Counted from the first letter of the stretch, positions 7,893 through 16,288 are shown. The stretch: 43,019 nucleotides of DNA from Nocardia cyriacigeorgica NBRC 100375 (GCF_000308555.1 NZ_BAFY01000219.1:1-43019); one strand, 5' to 3'. Numbers and translations: made by a program. Notes: generated from the letters alone by a model not told the origin.

Positions 7893-7942
7893 GTTTTGCC
7901 ATCCGGTACCGGATCGGCCGCGCACACGTTCGAGAGGACGCC

Positions 7943-8998
7943 ATGACCACCGTCGAAGTTCCACACGGCTCACGATCGGTCGTGCTGCGGGTAGCCGCGG
8001 TCATCGCCGAGACCGCCGACACCTGCTCGCTGGTCTTCGACGTGCCCGAGGAGCTGCGCGAACGCTTCCAGTACCAGCCGGGCCAGTTCCTGACCCTGCG
8101 TATCCCCAGCGACCTGACCGGCTCGGTCGCGCGCTGCTATTCGCTGGCCAGCTCGCCCTACACCGACGACCGGCCCAAGGTCACCGTCAAGCGCACCGAA
8201 GGCGGCTACGGCTCCAACTGGCTCTGCGACAACATCACCGCGGGCTCCGAGATCGAGGTGCTGCCGCCGTCGGGCGTGTTCACCCCGAAGGACCTGGACG
8301 AGGACCTGCTGCTGTTCGGCGCGGGCAGCGGCATCACCCCGGTCATGTCGATCCTGAAATCGGCACTGGCCCGCGGCACCGGCAAGATCGTGCTGGTCTA
8401 CGCCAACCGCGATCCGGGATCGGTGATCTTCGCCGCCGAACTGCGCGAACTCGCCGACAAGGAGCCGCAGCGGCTGACCGTCATCCACTGGCTGGAACCG
8501 CTGCAAGGCCTGCCCACCGCCGACGCACTCGCCGGCCTGGTCCGCCCCTACACCGGCTACCGCGCCTTCATGTGCGGCCCGCGCCCGTTCATGGACCGCG
8601 TGCACGACGCGCTGGCCCAACTCGACGTCCCGCGCAACCGCACCCACGCCGAGGTCTTCAACTCCCTCGCCGGTGACCCGTTCGCCGATCAGGCGCCGGT
8701 GGAGGTCAGCGACGAGGAAGCCGCCGACGCCGCCACCGTCGAGGTGGAACTCGACGGCGAGGTGCACGAACTACGCTGGCCGCGCAAGCAGACCCTGGTC
8801 GACATCATGCTGTCCAAGGGCCTCGACGTCCCCTACTCCTGCCAGGAAGGCGAATGCGGCTCCTGCGCCTGCACCGTCCTGGAAGGCAAAGTCGAAATGG
8901 CGAACGCCGAAATCCTCGACCCCGAGGACATCGAAAACGGCTACATCCTCGGCTGCCAGGCGCGGCCGGTCACCGATCATCTGAAGATCCAGTTCTGA
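7943..8998 (+). CDS. kshB: 3-ketosteroid 9-alpha-hydroxylase reductase-like protein (KshB type)
   Basis: A 351-residue electron-transfer protein: an FAD domain (RCYSLASSPYTDD), an NAD-binding domain (LLLFGAGSGITPVMSILKS, FMCGPRPFMD) and a C-terminal plant-type [2Fe-2S] domain (CQEGECGSCACTV and a later GCQ). The N-terminus (MTTVEVP) and the RIPSDLTGSVARCYSL block match KshB/HmpA, which passes electrons from NADH to the KshA Rieske oxygenase in steroid ring opening. The start at 7943 has GAGAGG 5 nt upstream. A KstR box sits in its leader, supporting a role in sterol catabolism. No kshA lies in the window, and a paralogous reductase serving another oxygenase cannot be excluded. Confidence 0.85.
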   Translation: MTTVEVPHGSRSVVLRVAAVIAETADTCSLVFDVPEELRERFQYQPGQFLTLRIPSDLTGSVARCYSLASSPYTDDRPKVTVKRTEGGYGSNWLCDNITAGSEIEVLPPSGVFTPKDLDEDLLLFGAGSGITPVMSILKSALARGTGKIVLVYANRDPGSVIFAAELRELADKEPQRLTVIHWLEPLQGLPTADALAGLVRPYTGYRAFMCGPRPFMDRVHDALAQLDVPRNRTHAEVFNSLAGDPFADQAPVEVSDEEAADAATVEVELDGEVHELRWPRKQTLVDIMLSKGLDVPYSCQEGECGSCACTVLEGKVEMANAEILDPEDIENGYILGCQARPVTDHLKIQF

Positions 8999-9004
8999 GT
9001 GCCG

Positions 9005-9025
9005 GCTACCGCATCGCGCGGTAGC
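9005..9025. terminator. Hairpin at the convergent kshB / AlkD-like junction
   Basis: GCTACCGC (9005-9012) and GCGGTAGC (9018-9025) form a perfect 8-bp stem with a 5-nt loop. It overlaps the last codons of the AlkD-like gene and lies 6 bp past the kshB stop. There is no T-tract, so it is only a possible bidirectional terminator. Confidence 0.4.
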
Positions 9026-9746
9026 GGGCCCGGCTCTCCGGATCCAGATGTTCGGTGGCGTAACTCAATGCGGTGCGCCCCATCTGCGCCGCATGCCGGT
9101 CCAGGAAGTCGGTCAGCAGCTGCCGGTCGACGCGCTTGCCCACCTCGCGCAGCATCCAGCCGAGCGCTTTCTGGATGAGATCGTGCCGGTCGCCGAGTAG
9201 CCGCTCGGCGACCGCGAACGTGGTCGACGCGTCGCCGGCCTTGATGAAGGCGAACGTGGACAGCAACGCGACCCGTCGCTCCCACAACGCCTCCGAATCG
9301 GCCAGCTCGAGCAGCAGATCGTGCGGTTTGTCGAGCAGCCAGGGCCCGACGATCCGCTCGGCCGAGACGTCGACCAGATCCCAGTTGTTCACCCGGCCGC
9401 GTCGCACCGCGTCCAGGTAGAACCGCACCATCTCGGCGCGGGCGGCCTCGTCGAAGGTGCGTGGTTTCGACGCCTTCGCGAAGCGGTTGTTCAGGATGAT
9501 CAGAGCCGCCAGCCGCTCCTCGTGTACGGGGCTGTCGAGCAGCACGCCGATCTCGGAGAGCGGCAGCGCGGCAAAGCGTTTGGCGACGGAACGGGTGGCG
9601 GGAACGCGCACGCCGATGAAGACGTCGCCCTCACCGTACTCGCCCGGCCCGGTTTTGAAGAACCGTTGCAGGTGCACGGCATCGGCCGGGTCGGCGTGTT
9701 CGGCGAGCGCGGCCCGCACCTGCTCGGCGGTGGGGTTCTCGGTCAT
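9006..9746 (-). CDS. DNA alkylation repair protein (AlkD-like HEAT-repeat glycosylase family)
   Basis: A 246-residue all-helical protein. Family features are VFIGVRVPATRSVAKRF near residue 42, then NWDLVDVSAERIVGPWLL, ALWERRVALLSTFAFIK, DLIQKALGWMLREVGKR and TALSYATEHL. AlkD-type enzymes use HEAT-like repeats to remove bulky or positively charged alkylated purines. The W of NWDLVD and the aspartates around it correspond to the active region of AlkD. The ATG at 9746 follows the racemase-like gene by 32 bp on the same strand, so they may be co-transcribed. It converges with kshB with only 7 bp between stops. Confidence 0.85.
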   Translation of the reverse strand: MTENPTAEQVRAALAEHADPADAVHLQRFFKTGPGEYGEGDVFIGVRVPATRSVAKRFAALPLSEIGVLLDSPVHEERLAALIILNNRFAKASKPRTFDEAARAEMVRFYLDAVRRGRVNNWDLVDVSAERIVGPWLLDKPHDLLLELADSEALWERRVALLSTFAFIKAGDASTTFAVAERLLGDRHDLIQKALGWMLREVGKRVDRQLLTDFLDRHAAQMGRTALSYATEHLDPESRARYRAMR

Positions 9747-9778
9747 CAGCCGGCCTCCCGGTCGCGGTTGCCGAACGG

Positions 9779-10540
9779 TCAATCCGTCGCGCCGAGCGCC
9801 CGTCCGGGTTCGAAAGCGGCAGCGGCCGCGGGCAGTTCGCCGGGGCGGCCGCTGTTGAACACCTGCACCGTACCGTTGCCGGTGCTCGGCCGGCCCAGGG
9901 CATCCATGCGCCGGATCGTCTGCGCGGCAACGGCTTGGGCGCTGTCGAACAGCCGCACGCCGTCCGGCAACGCGGCCACGATGCTGTCCACCACCAGCGG
10001 ATAGTGGGTGCAGCCGAGAACCACGCCCTCCACATCGTCGGGAGTCTGCTCGGCCGCCGCCTCGATCGCCGCGCGGGCGGCCACCAGATCGCCGGCGTCG
10101 ATCGCATCGGCCAGGCCGTGGCAGGCCACGCCGGTGACGGTCGCCTCGCCGCCGAAGCGGGCGATGAGGTCGGCTTGATAGCGGCTCGCGGTGGTAGCCG
10201 CGGTGGCCCAGACCGCCACCGAGCGGCAGGCGGCCGCGGCGGGTTTGATCGCGGGCACGGTGCCGATCACCGGAATGTCCGGGCCGACGTCCGCGCGGAC
10301 GTGGTCGAGGGCGGTCACGCTGGCGGTATTGCACGGCAGCACGATCACCTCCGCGCCCATCGTCAACGAGGCGCGCGCTGTCGCGACCACCCGCTCGATC
10401 ACCCAGTCCTCGGGTTTGGGCCCCCACGGCGCGCCATCGGGATCCAGCTGCAACACCAGATCCACATCCGGCCGCAGCTTGCGCAGCCATGCCGCTGTCG
10501 GCAGCGAGCCGAGACCGGAATCGATGAGCGCGACGATCAC
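9779..10540 (-). CDS. Glutamate racemase-like protein (Asp/Glu racemase superfamily)
   Basis: A 253-residue protein with both catalytic cysteines of the family in place (VLPCNTAS and GCTHYPLV, the latter with the conserved His) and the N-terminal VALIDSGLGS, where the usual motif is DSGxGG. Glutamate racemases make D-glutamate for peptidoglycan. Synteny does not match the usual murI locus, so this may be a second copy or a specialised paralogue. The start is taken as GTG 10540 because the family begins directly with V-A-L-I-D-S-G. It has no well-spaced ribosome-binding site; instead TACCTT (10553-10548) lies 7 nt upstream, which suggests a leaderless transcript starting at the GTG. It begins 13 bp past the ferredoxin reductase stop. 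Confidence 0.75.
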   Translation of the reverse strand: MIVALIDSGLGSLPTAAWLRKLRPDVDLVLQLDPDGAPWGPKPEDWVIERVVATARASLTMGAEVIVLPCNTASVTALDHVRADVGPDIPVIGTVPAIKPAAAACRSVAVWATAATTASRYQADLIARFGGEATVTGVACHGLADAIDAGDLVAARAAIEAAAEQTPDDVEGVVLGCTHYPLVVDSIVAALPDGVRLFDSAQAVAAQTIRRMDALGRPSTGNGTVQVFNSGRPGELPAAAAAFEPGRALGATD

Positions 10541-10547
10541 ACCCCTA

Positions 10548-10553
10548 AAGGTA
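10548..10553 (-). promoter_or_regulatory. Candidate leaderless -10 box of the racemase-like gene
   Basis: TACCTT on the minus strand lies 7 nt before the GTG start, the spacing expected when transcription begins at the start codon. It directly follows the stop codon of the upstream oxidoreductase gene. Confidence 0.4.
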
Positions 10554-11753
10554 TTAGCCCGCGTCGAGCAGCTCCGCCACCGGGGCACCTGCCGCGATCT
10601 TCGCCCTGGTCTTCATCACCTTGGCGGTCATCCCGGCGCCGACCACGCCGGTGAGCGTGCCATCCTGGGCGTAGTAGACCAGGAACTTGCGGCCGTCGTC
10701 GGAGACGATGTGTATCTCGTCAGCGGGCCCCGGCGTGCCCAGGGCCTGGATCTTCACGTCGTACTGATCGCTCCAGAAGTAGGGCACCCGCGCCGCGGTC
10801 GGCGGTTCGGCGCCCAGCAGCGCGCAGGCCAGCAGTTTCGCCGGCTCACCCGCATTGGTCCAATGCTCGACGCGGGTGCGCGCACCGTCGTCGTGCAGCC
10901 AGGCCGCGACATCGCCCACGGCCCACACGCCCGGCGCCGAGGTACGCCCGACCTCGTCGGCGAGCACGCCGCCACCGGCCGACGGTTCGGCCAGCTCGAT
11001 ACCGGATTCGGCCAGCCACTCGGTGACCGGCCGCGATCCGACCCCGATCACCACCAGATCCGCCGCCACCTCGGACCCATCGGTCAGCAGCGCGCCGCGT
11101 ACCCGGCCGGCGTCGTCGGCCAGCAGCGAATCGACGCCGATACCGCAGCGCAGATCCACGCCTTCGTCCCGGTGCATCCGCGCCACCAGGGCACCGACCT
11201 TTTCGCCGAGCACCGAGGCCAGCGGCGTCGGCTGCGGCTCCACCAGCACCACCGGCACACCACAGGCGCGGAAACTGGCGGCCACCTCGCAGCCGATGAA
11301 GCCGGCGCCGATGACGAGCGCGGTGGTGGCCTCGCCGACCTCGGCGCGCAGGGCGGTGGCGTCGTCGTGGTCGCGCAGCACGTGCACACCGTCGAGGTCG
11401 GGCAGGCCGGGGAGTTTGCGCGGGCGCAGTCCGGTGGCGATGATCAGGTCGCTGTAGTCGAGGACGGAGCCGTCGGCCAGCCGCACCCGGCGGGCCTCGG
11501 TGTCGAGCCCGACCGCCTCGTGATTCAGGCGCAGATCGATCTTCTTCTCGGTGAAGAATTCCGCGGGCCGCAGCGTGGTGTCGTCGGTTTCGCCGCGCAC
11601 GAACTGCTTGGACAGCGGCGGACGATCGTACGGCGGCCGGGATTCGGCGCCGAGCAGGATCAGCTCGCCCTCATACCCCGCGCGGCGCAACTCCTCCGCG
11701 GTGCGCAAGCCGGCCAGACCGGCCCCCACGATCACGATCGGCGCAGCAGTCAT
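10554..11753 (-). CDS. FAD-dependent ferredoxin reductase (Rv0688-like)
   Basis: A 399-residue reductase of the ferredoxin/putidaredoxin-reductase type. The N-terminal FAD motif is IVIVGAGLAGLRTAEELR, followed by RPPYDRPPLSK; the NAD(P)H motif VIGAGFIGCEVAASFRACG is near residue 150; the second FAD contact is GVWAVGDVAAW. These enzymes reduce a small ferredoxin feeding cytochrome P450s or Rieske oxygenases; no such partner lies nearby. In M. tuberculosis the similar Rv0688 sits between tuf and the mycofactocin genes, as here, so conserved synteny supports orthology. The start ATG 11753 has AAGGGA about 8 nt upstream. The racemase-like gene follows after 13 bp. Confidence 0.85.
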   Translation of the reverse strand: MTAAPIVIVGAGLAGLRTAEELRRAGYEGELILLGAESRPPYDRPPLSKQFVRGETDDTTLRPAEFFTEKKIDLRLNHEAVGLDTEARRVRLADGSVLDYSDLIIATGLRPRKLPGLPDLDGVHVLRDHDDATALRAEVGEATTALVIGAGFIGCEVAASFRACGVPVVLVEPQPTPLASVLGEKVGALVARMHRDEGVDLRCGIGVDSLLADDAGRVRGALLTDGSEVAADLVVIGVGSRPVTEWLAESGIELAEPSAGGGVLADEVGRTSAPGVWAVGDVAAWLHDDGARTRVEHWTNAGEPAKLLACALLGAEPPTAARVPYFWSDQYDVKIQALGTPGPADEIHIVSDDGRKFLVYYAQDGTLTGVVGAGMTAKVMKTRAKIAAGAPVAELLDAG

Positions 11754-11835
11754 GCCCGCAATCCCTTCCTCCGGGCCGTGCGTCCGGCCACTCACTGACG
11801 ACAGTCCACCCTAACGTCCGCTTGGTCGGTGCGGT

Positions 11836-11851
11836 TGTGAGGGCAGTCACC
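11836..11851. promoter_or_regulatory. CRP-like half-matching site
   Basis: TGTGA-N6-TCACC differs from the CRP-family consensus TGTGA-N6-TCACA at one position. It lies in the 226-bp region between the divergent ferredoxin reductase and SPW genes. A single match of this kind could be chance. Confidence 0.3.
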
Positions 11852-11895
11852 TTTACCGTGCCATCGATTGCCACGCAATCGTGTCCATTCCTATA

Positions 11896-11911
11896 TCGAC
11901 CGGGCGGTCAA
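11896..11911. promoter_or_regulatory. Candidate TetR operator upstream of the SPW-TetR pair
   Basis: TCGACCGGGCGGTCAA contains the dyad GACCG-GG-CGGTC with partly matching flanks. It lies 68 bp upstream of the SPW gene, whose downstream partner encodes a TetR regulator, so self-control of the pair through this site is plausible. Confidence 0.45.
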
Positions 11912-11979
11912 TCAGGTCTATACCGAGGTCAGGACAGATTTTCGGGTCTGTCCGCACCAGCAAATGCAAGGAGGCATTT

Positions 11980-12336
11980 ATGTTCACCGAAAGCCGTGCG
12001 CAAGATTTCCTGGCCGTAGTGCTGGGCGTCTTCGCCGCACTCTCACCGCTATGGGTGGAGACCAACGATCGGGCCATGTGGTCGTTGATCGTGCTCGGTG
12101 TGCTCATCGCACTGACCGGTCTGGCGCAGATGTACCGAGCTGAGATGGCCTCCGCCGATTACGCGATGGGCCTGTTCGGCGTGCTGATGTTCCTGTCCCC
12201 GTGGGTCATGGACTTCAGCGGCTTCAGTGGCGCATCCTGGACCGCATGGGTGGTCGGGGTCGTGACGGTAGTGGTCGCGGTGGCAGCGTTGCCGGCGGTG
12301 TCGGGCCGGTTGCACGGTATGGCTCCGCATCACTGA
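11980..12336 (+). CDS. SPW-repeat integral membrane protein
   Basis: A 118-residue protein with four hydrophobic helices arranged as two repeats. Each repeat carries a Ser-Pro-Trp-type motif (LSPLWVE near residue 27 and LSPWVMDF near residue 77), the mark of the SPW family. The function of the family is unknown. The ATG at 11980 has a strong AAGGAGG site with 6-nt spacing, better than any upstream start. The TetR gene begins 5 nt after its stop, so the two form one transcript, probably controlled by the dyad at 11896-11911. Confidence 0.88.
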   Translation: MFTESRAQDFLAVVLGVFAALSPLWVETNDRAMWSLIVLGVLIALTGLAQMYRAEMASADYAMGLFGVLMFLSPWVMDFSGFSGASWTAWVVGVVTVVVAVAALPAVSGRLHGMAPHH

Positions 12337-12341
12337 CGGAT

Positions 12342-12965
12342 ATGACCAGACCCCGTCGAGCCGGGCGTCGCCGCAGCGCGAAAACCGACGGCGACGCCCG
12401 TCAACTCATCCTGGACGCGGCCGAGAAGCTGTTCGCCGCACAGGGTTTCGACGGCACCCCGACGGCGGCCATCGCCGCGACCGCCGGTGTGCCCAAGGGG
12501 CTGGTTTTCTACTATTTCCCCACCAAGAACTCGATTCTGTCGGCGCTGATGGCCGAACGTGTGCCACCGCAGCCGATCAACGACATCGGCGCCGTCGTCG
12601 CACCCGGCGATCCGGTGGCCAGTCTGGTCAATCTCGATGCGGCGCTGAATCTTCGCGACCATCACTCCTCGGTGCTGCGGGTGATCATGTGGCGCGAGGC
12701 CGACACCCACCCCGACGTCCGCCGCCAGCTACGTCAGCTGCGCGATCAACTCCTCGACGTCACCGCCCGCGTCCTCCAGGCCAGCGCACCCACCCCGGTC
12801 CGCCCCGGCACCCTGCGCGCCTGCGCCGCCGCCTGGGTCTCGGCCATGTTCGCCATAGCCAGCACCGACCGGCTGCACGCCCTCGACGGCGTCCCCCTCC
12901 CCTCGGCCGAGGAGATCCTCAACGTGGCCCAGGTGGTCGCGGCGGGCATGACGCAATTGGGTTGA
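12342..12965 (+). CDS. TetR-family transcriptional regulator
   Basis: A 207-residue protein. After a basic N-terminus (RPRRAGRRRSAK) comes a classical TetR helix-turn-helix (LILDAAEKLFAAQGFDGT, AIAATAGVPKGLVFYYFPTK), then a helical ligand-binding domain. It lies 5 nt downstream of the SPW membrane-protein gene and lacks a good ribosome-binding site of its own, so translation is probably coupled. A role as repressor of the SPW gene and itself is likely from context; the ligand is unknown. Confidence 0.85.
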   Translation: MTRPRRAGRRRSAKTDGDARQLILDAAEKLFAAQGFDGTPTAAIAATAGVPKGLVFYYFPTKNSILSALMAERVPPQPINDIGAVVAPGDPVASLVNLDAALNLRDHHSSVLRVIMWREADTHPDVRRQLRQLRDQLLDVTARVLQASAPTPVRPGTLRACAAAWVSAMFAIASTDRLHALDGVPLPSAEEILNVAQVVAAGMTQLG

Positions 12966-12980
12966 CCTCGATCGATGGCT

Positions 12981-13013
12981 CGCCGAGACGACCGAGGCTG
13001 CGTCTCCTCGGCG
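12981..13013 (+). terminator. Putative hairpin terminator after the TetR gene
   Basis: CGCCGAG (12981-12987) pairs with CTCGGCG (13007-13013) in a 7-bp stem, extended after a small internal loop by three more pairs. It begins 16 nt past the TetR stop and has no T-tract, so termination is uncertain. Confidence 0.35.
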
Positions 13014-13038
13014 CCGCCGCGTGGTAGCAATACCTGCC

Positions 13039-14247
13039 ATGCAGGTTATCCAGCGTTTGATAACCGGCGCGCTCGTCGGCGCCTCTGCGGTTCTGCTGGC
13101 CGGGACGGCTACCGCCCCGGCGTTACCTCGCTACCCTGCGGCCGACCCGGATCCCTTCTACTCCCAGCCGGCCGACCTTGCCTCCTACCAGCCCGGTGAC
13201 GTGCTCGCGGTGCGGCGGCTGCCGCCACTGCTGACCTTCCCTGGCACCACGCTGACGCTGGTCAAATTCCGCTCCACGAATTCGCGCGGGCTGCCCATCG
13301 CGGCCACCACCACGGTCTTGACCCCGCCGGGTCATCGGCCGGATGGTCCGCTGCTGTCCTACCAGCACATCATCAACGGGCTGGGCCCGCGCTGCGCGAT
13401 CTCGCGGGTGCTCTACACCGCCGACCCGAATCTGCAGGTGCGCGAGGCGGTCGCGTTGAATGTGCTGCTGCTGCGCGGCTGGAGCATCGCGCTGCCGGAT
13501 CACCTCGGCCCGACCTTCGCCTACGGTGCGGCCCGGCTCGGCGGGCAGATCACCCTCGACGGAATCCGTGCCGCCCAACGTGTTCCGGAGCTCGCGGTGC
13601 AGCACAGCCCGGTCGCGATGGCCGGCTATTCCGGCGGCGGCATGGCCACGGCCTGGGCGGCGGCGCTCGCACCCACCTACGCACCGGAGCTGAAACTGGC
13701 CGGCGCCGCGGCAGGCGGGGTGCCGGCGAATCTGGTGCGGATGCTGGAAGCGTTGCAGTTCAACCCGCATCCGGGATTCGGACTGGTGATGGCGGCGGGC
13801 ATCGGGCTCGAACGCGAATACCCGGACCGGTTCCCGATCAGCGATCACCTCAACCCGACCGGTCTGGCGGCCCGCGACCAGATGGCCAACGGGTGCACCA
13901 ACGAGATCATCGCCACCGGCGCCGGCCGCAGCGTCCGCGATTACGCCAGCAACACCTCGCTCATGTACGACGCCGACGCCCGCGCGGTCGTCGAAGAGAA
14001 CAGCCTCGAACTCTTCGACGGCATCCCGAATATGCCCATCTTCGAATGGCATTCACCCACCGACCCGCTCATCCCGATCGACTCCATCGTCGCCACCAAC
14101 CGGCGCTACTGCGCAGCGGGCGTACCGGTGCAAGCCGAGCTGACGGCGTCACCGGAGCATCTGTCGGCGGCGGTGCTCGGCGTGCCGAGCATGGTGGCGT
14201 GGCTGGATGCGCGATTCCGCGGCGAACCGGCACCGAGCAACTGCTGA
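13039..14247 (+). CDS. Secreted lipase (LIP family, alpha/beta hydrolase)
   Basis: A 402-residue protein with an N-terminal signal-peptide-like segment (basic VIQRL, hydrophobic ITGALVGASAVLLAG, then TATAPALP) and a mature start rich in Pro and Asp. The nucleophile motif GYSGGG (within VAMAGYSGGGMATAWA) and the triad candidates in SPTDPLIPID (Asp) and SPEHLSA (His) match the secretory triacylglycerol lipase family common in Nocardia and mycobacteria. It probably hydrolyses host or environmental acylglycerols outside the cell. ATG 13039 is chosen because it puts a compact signal peptide at the N-terminus; a GTG at 13021 is also in frame. No clear ribosome-binding site is seen. Confidence 0.85.
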   Translation: MQVIQRLITGALVGASAVLLAGTATAPALPRYPAADPDPFYSQPADLASYQPGDVLAVRRLPPLLTFPGTTLTLVKFRSTNSRGLPIAATTTVLTPPGHRPDGPLLSYQHIINGLGPRCAISRVLYTADPNLQVREAVALNVLLLRGWSIALPDHLGPTFAYGAARLGGQITLDGIRAAQRVPELAVQHSPVAMAGYSGGGMATAWAAALAPTYAPELKLAGAAAGGVPANLVRMLEALQFNPHPGFGLVMAAGIGLEREYPDRFPISDHLNPTGLAARDQMANGCTNEIIATGAGRSVRDYASNTSLMYDADARAVVEENSLELFDGIPNMPIFEWHSPTDPLIPIDSIVATNRRYCAAGVPVQAELTASPEHLSAAVLGVPSMVAWLDARFRGEPAPSNC

Positions 14248-14293
14248 CTGGCCGAAACCGCCGAAAAACATCCACTGCGGTAAGAATGACCCC

Positions 14294-15001
14294 ATGGATG
14301 CCGATTACAACGGTCTCGGAGATGGACTTCGCGCGCGCCAGGAGGGTTTTCACCGCACCGAACGGGAGCCGGCCGAACCGGCCGTCGCCATGGCTGCCGG
14401 GCTGACGGGAGCGGACACGAACAGCAACGGGGCGATCACCAACGGGTCGCTGCCCACCCGGACGGCCGCGCAGCCCTCCGCTTTCGACTGGTCCCCGGCT
14501 CCGTTGCCGCCCATGCCGGAACCGCGGCGCTCGGCCCCCGCGCCGGAACCCGAGCCCACCCAGGGCATCGGACTGACCGGCGTGGACAATGCGGCGAGCA
14601 CGCCCGCCCCGGCGCCGCCGGCGGCCGAAACCCCCGCTCCCGCAACGCCGGAACCGGAAGAACCCGCCCCGGCACCGGCCCCGCGCCAGCCGATCCCCTC
14701 ACGCCGCGCGGCCCGCGCCGCCGCCGAAGCCGAGGCCCCCGCCGAACCCGAACTCCCCCTGCCGAACCCCGACGGCGGCGTCGACCTGCACCGCATCATG
14801 CGACTACTGCTGGCCAGCGACGAACTCAACGCCCTGGCCACCAAGGCCGAATCCGGCACCCTCTCCCCCGAGGAAGTCGTGCGAACCGCCCGCCGCACCC
14901 GCGCCGCCGCGGTCGAGGTGATCTCCGCCTGGTACGGCGGCTCCACCCAGATGGTGAAGTTCGCCCAGGCACTGTTACAGGCCGCCGGCGAATCGGACTG
15001 A
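14294..15001 (+). CDS. Pro/Ala-rich protein of unknown function
   Basis: I do not recognise this 235-residue protein. Residues ~55-160 are a low-complexity stretch dominated by Pro, Ala and Glu, probably disordered. The C-terminal ~75 residues (from GGVDLHRIMRLLLASDELNAL to the end) look like a compact helical domain that may be the conserved part. There is no signal peptide or membrane segment. It lies between the lipase gene and tuf, facing tuf, and shares the strong terminator at 15048-15081. The start ATG 14294 has no ribosome-binding site; TAAGAA just upstream could be a -10 for a leaderless message. Codon use fits the genome, supporting a real gene. Confidence 0.65.
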   Translation: MDADYNGLGDGLRARQEGFHRTEREPAEPAVAMAAGLTGADTNSNGAITNGSLPTRTAAQPSAFDWSPAPLPPMPEPRRSAPAPEPEPTQGIGLTGVDNAASTPAPAPPAAETPAPATPEPEEPAPAPAPRQPIPSRRAARAAAEAEAPAEPELPLPNPDGGVDLHRIMRLLLASDELNALATKAESGTLSPEEVVRTARRTRAAAVEVISAWYGGSTQMVKFAQALLQAAGESD

Positions 15002-15047
15002 GAAGTCCTGGCCGCACCGGCCGGCCGTAAAGATCTCGCGAAAGACA

Positions 15048-15081
15048 AAACGGCGCCGCTCCTTTCGGAGCGGCGCCGTTT
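15048..15081. terminator. Strong bidirectional terminator after tuf
   Basis: A perfect 15-bp stem (15048-15062 with 15067-15081) with loop TTTC. On the minus strand it starts 17 nt past the tuf stop and is followed by TTTTGTCTTT, a good T-rich tail. On the plus strand it ends the Pro/Ala-rich gene. Confidence 0.9.
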
Positions 15082-15097
15082 CGGCTGGTACGTCAGA

Positions 15098-16288
15098 TCA
15101 CTTGATGATCTTGGTGACGCGACCGGCGCCGACGGTGCGGCCACCTTCGCGGATCGCGAAGCGCAGGCCCTCGTCCATGGCGACCGGCTGGATCAGCTTG
15201 ACCGACATCTCGGTGTTGTCACCGGGCATGACCATCTCGGTGCCCTCGGGCAGGGTCACAACGCCCGTCACGTCAGTGGTACGGAAGTAGAACTGCGGAC
15301 GGTAGTTGTTGAAGAACGGGGTGTGGCGGCCACCCTCGTCCTTGGACAGGATGTAGGCCTGGCCCTCGAACTCGGTGTGCGGGGTGGTGGTGCCCGGCTT
15401 CACGACGACCTGGCCGCGCTCCACGTCCTCGCGCTTGATGCCACGAACCAGCAGACCGACGTTGTCGCCCGCCTGGCCCTGGTCGAGCAGCTTGCGGAAC
15501 ATCTCGATACCGGTGACCGTGGTCTTGGTCTTCTCCGGGCGGATGCCGACGATCTCGACTTCCTCGTTCACGTTGATCACGCCACGCTCGACGCGACCGG
15601 TGACGACGGTGCCACGACCGGTGATGGTGAAGACGTCCTCGACGGGCATCAGGAACGGCTTGTCGGTCTCACGCACCGGGTCCGGGATGGACTCGTCGAC
15701 AGCGTTCATGAGCTCGACGACCGAGTCGACCCACTTCTGGTCGCCCTCGAGCGCCTTCAGGCCGGAGACGCGGACGACGGGGGCGTCCTCGTCGAACTCC
15801 TGCGAGGCCAGCAGCTCGCGGACCTCCATCTCGACGAGCTCGAGGATCTCCTCGTCGTCGACCATGTCCGACTTGTTCAGCGCGACCAGGATGTAGGGCA
15901 CGCCGACCTGACGGGCGAGCAGCACGTGCTCGCGGGTCTGCGGCATCGGGCCGTCGGTGGCGGCGACCACGAGGATGGCGCCGTCCATCTGCGCCGCACC
16001 GGTGATCATGTTCTTGATGTAGTCGGCGTGACCCGGGGCGTCGACGTGCGCGTAGTGGCGCTTCTCGGTCTGGTACTCGACGTGGGAGATGTTGATCGTG
16101 ATACCACGAGCCTTCTCCTCAGGCGCCTTGTCGATCTGGTCGAAAGCGAAGCTCTCGTTCAGATCCGGGTACTTGTCAGCCAGCACCTTGGTGATCGCTG
16201 CAGTCAGCGTGGTCTTGCCGTGGTCGACGTGACCGATGGTGCCGATGTTGACGTGCGGCTTCGTCCGCTCGAACTTCGCCTTCGCCAC
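15098..16288 (-). CDS. tuf: Elongation factor Tu
   Basis: A 396-residue translational GTPase that delivers aminoacyl-tRNA to the ribosome. G1 (GHVDHGKTT), the switch I region (ARGITINISHVEYQT), G3 (DAPGH) and G4 (NKSD) are all present, followed by the two beta-barrel domains, ending in VGAGRVTKIIK. Length and sequence are typical. It starts at a GTG with AGGAGG 9 nt upstream. It is the last gene of the str operon, 115 bp after fusA, with a strong hairpin just after the fusA stop; tuf may thus have extra control or its own promoter. A strong terminator follows. Confidence 0.98.
   Translation of the reverse strand: MAKAKFERTKPHVNIGTIGHVDHGKTTLTAAITKVLADKYPDLNESFAFDQIDKAPEEKARGITINISHVEYQTEKRHYAHVDAPGHADYIKNMITGAAQMDGAILVVAATDGPMPQTREHVLLARQVGVPYILVALNKSDMVDDEEILELVEMEVRELLASQEFDEDAPVVRVSGLKALEGDQKWVDSVVELMNAVDESIPDPVRETDKPFLMPVEDVFTITGRGTVVTGRVERGVINVNEEVEIVGIRPEKTKTTVTGIEMFRKLLDQGQAGDNVGLLVRGIKREDVERGQVVVKPGTTTPHTEFEGQAYILSKDEGGRHTPFFNNYRPQFYFRTTDVTGVVTLPEGTEMVMPGDNTEMSVKLIQPVAMDEGLRFAIREGGRTVGAGRVTKIIK

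Noticed and set aside
9006..10490. A long minus-strand frame joining an Arg/Gly-rich segment to the AlkD-like protein
   Set aside because: The upstream part overlaps the racemase-like gene out of frame; the real protein begins at ATG 9746.
15098..15114. A T-tract-free region at the end of tuf as a separate terminator
   Set aside because: The strong hairpin at 15048-15081 explains termination.
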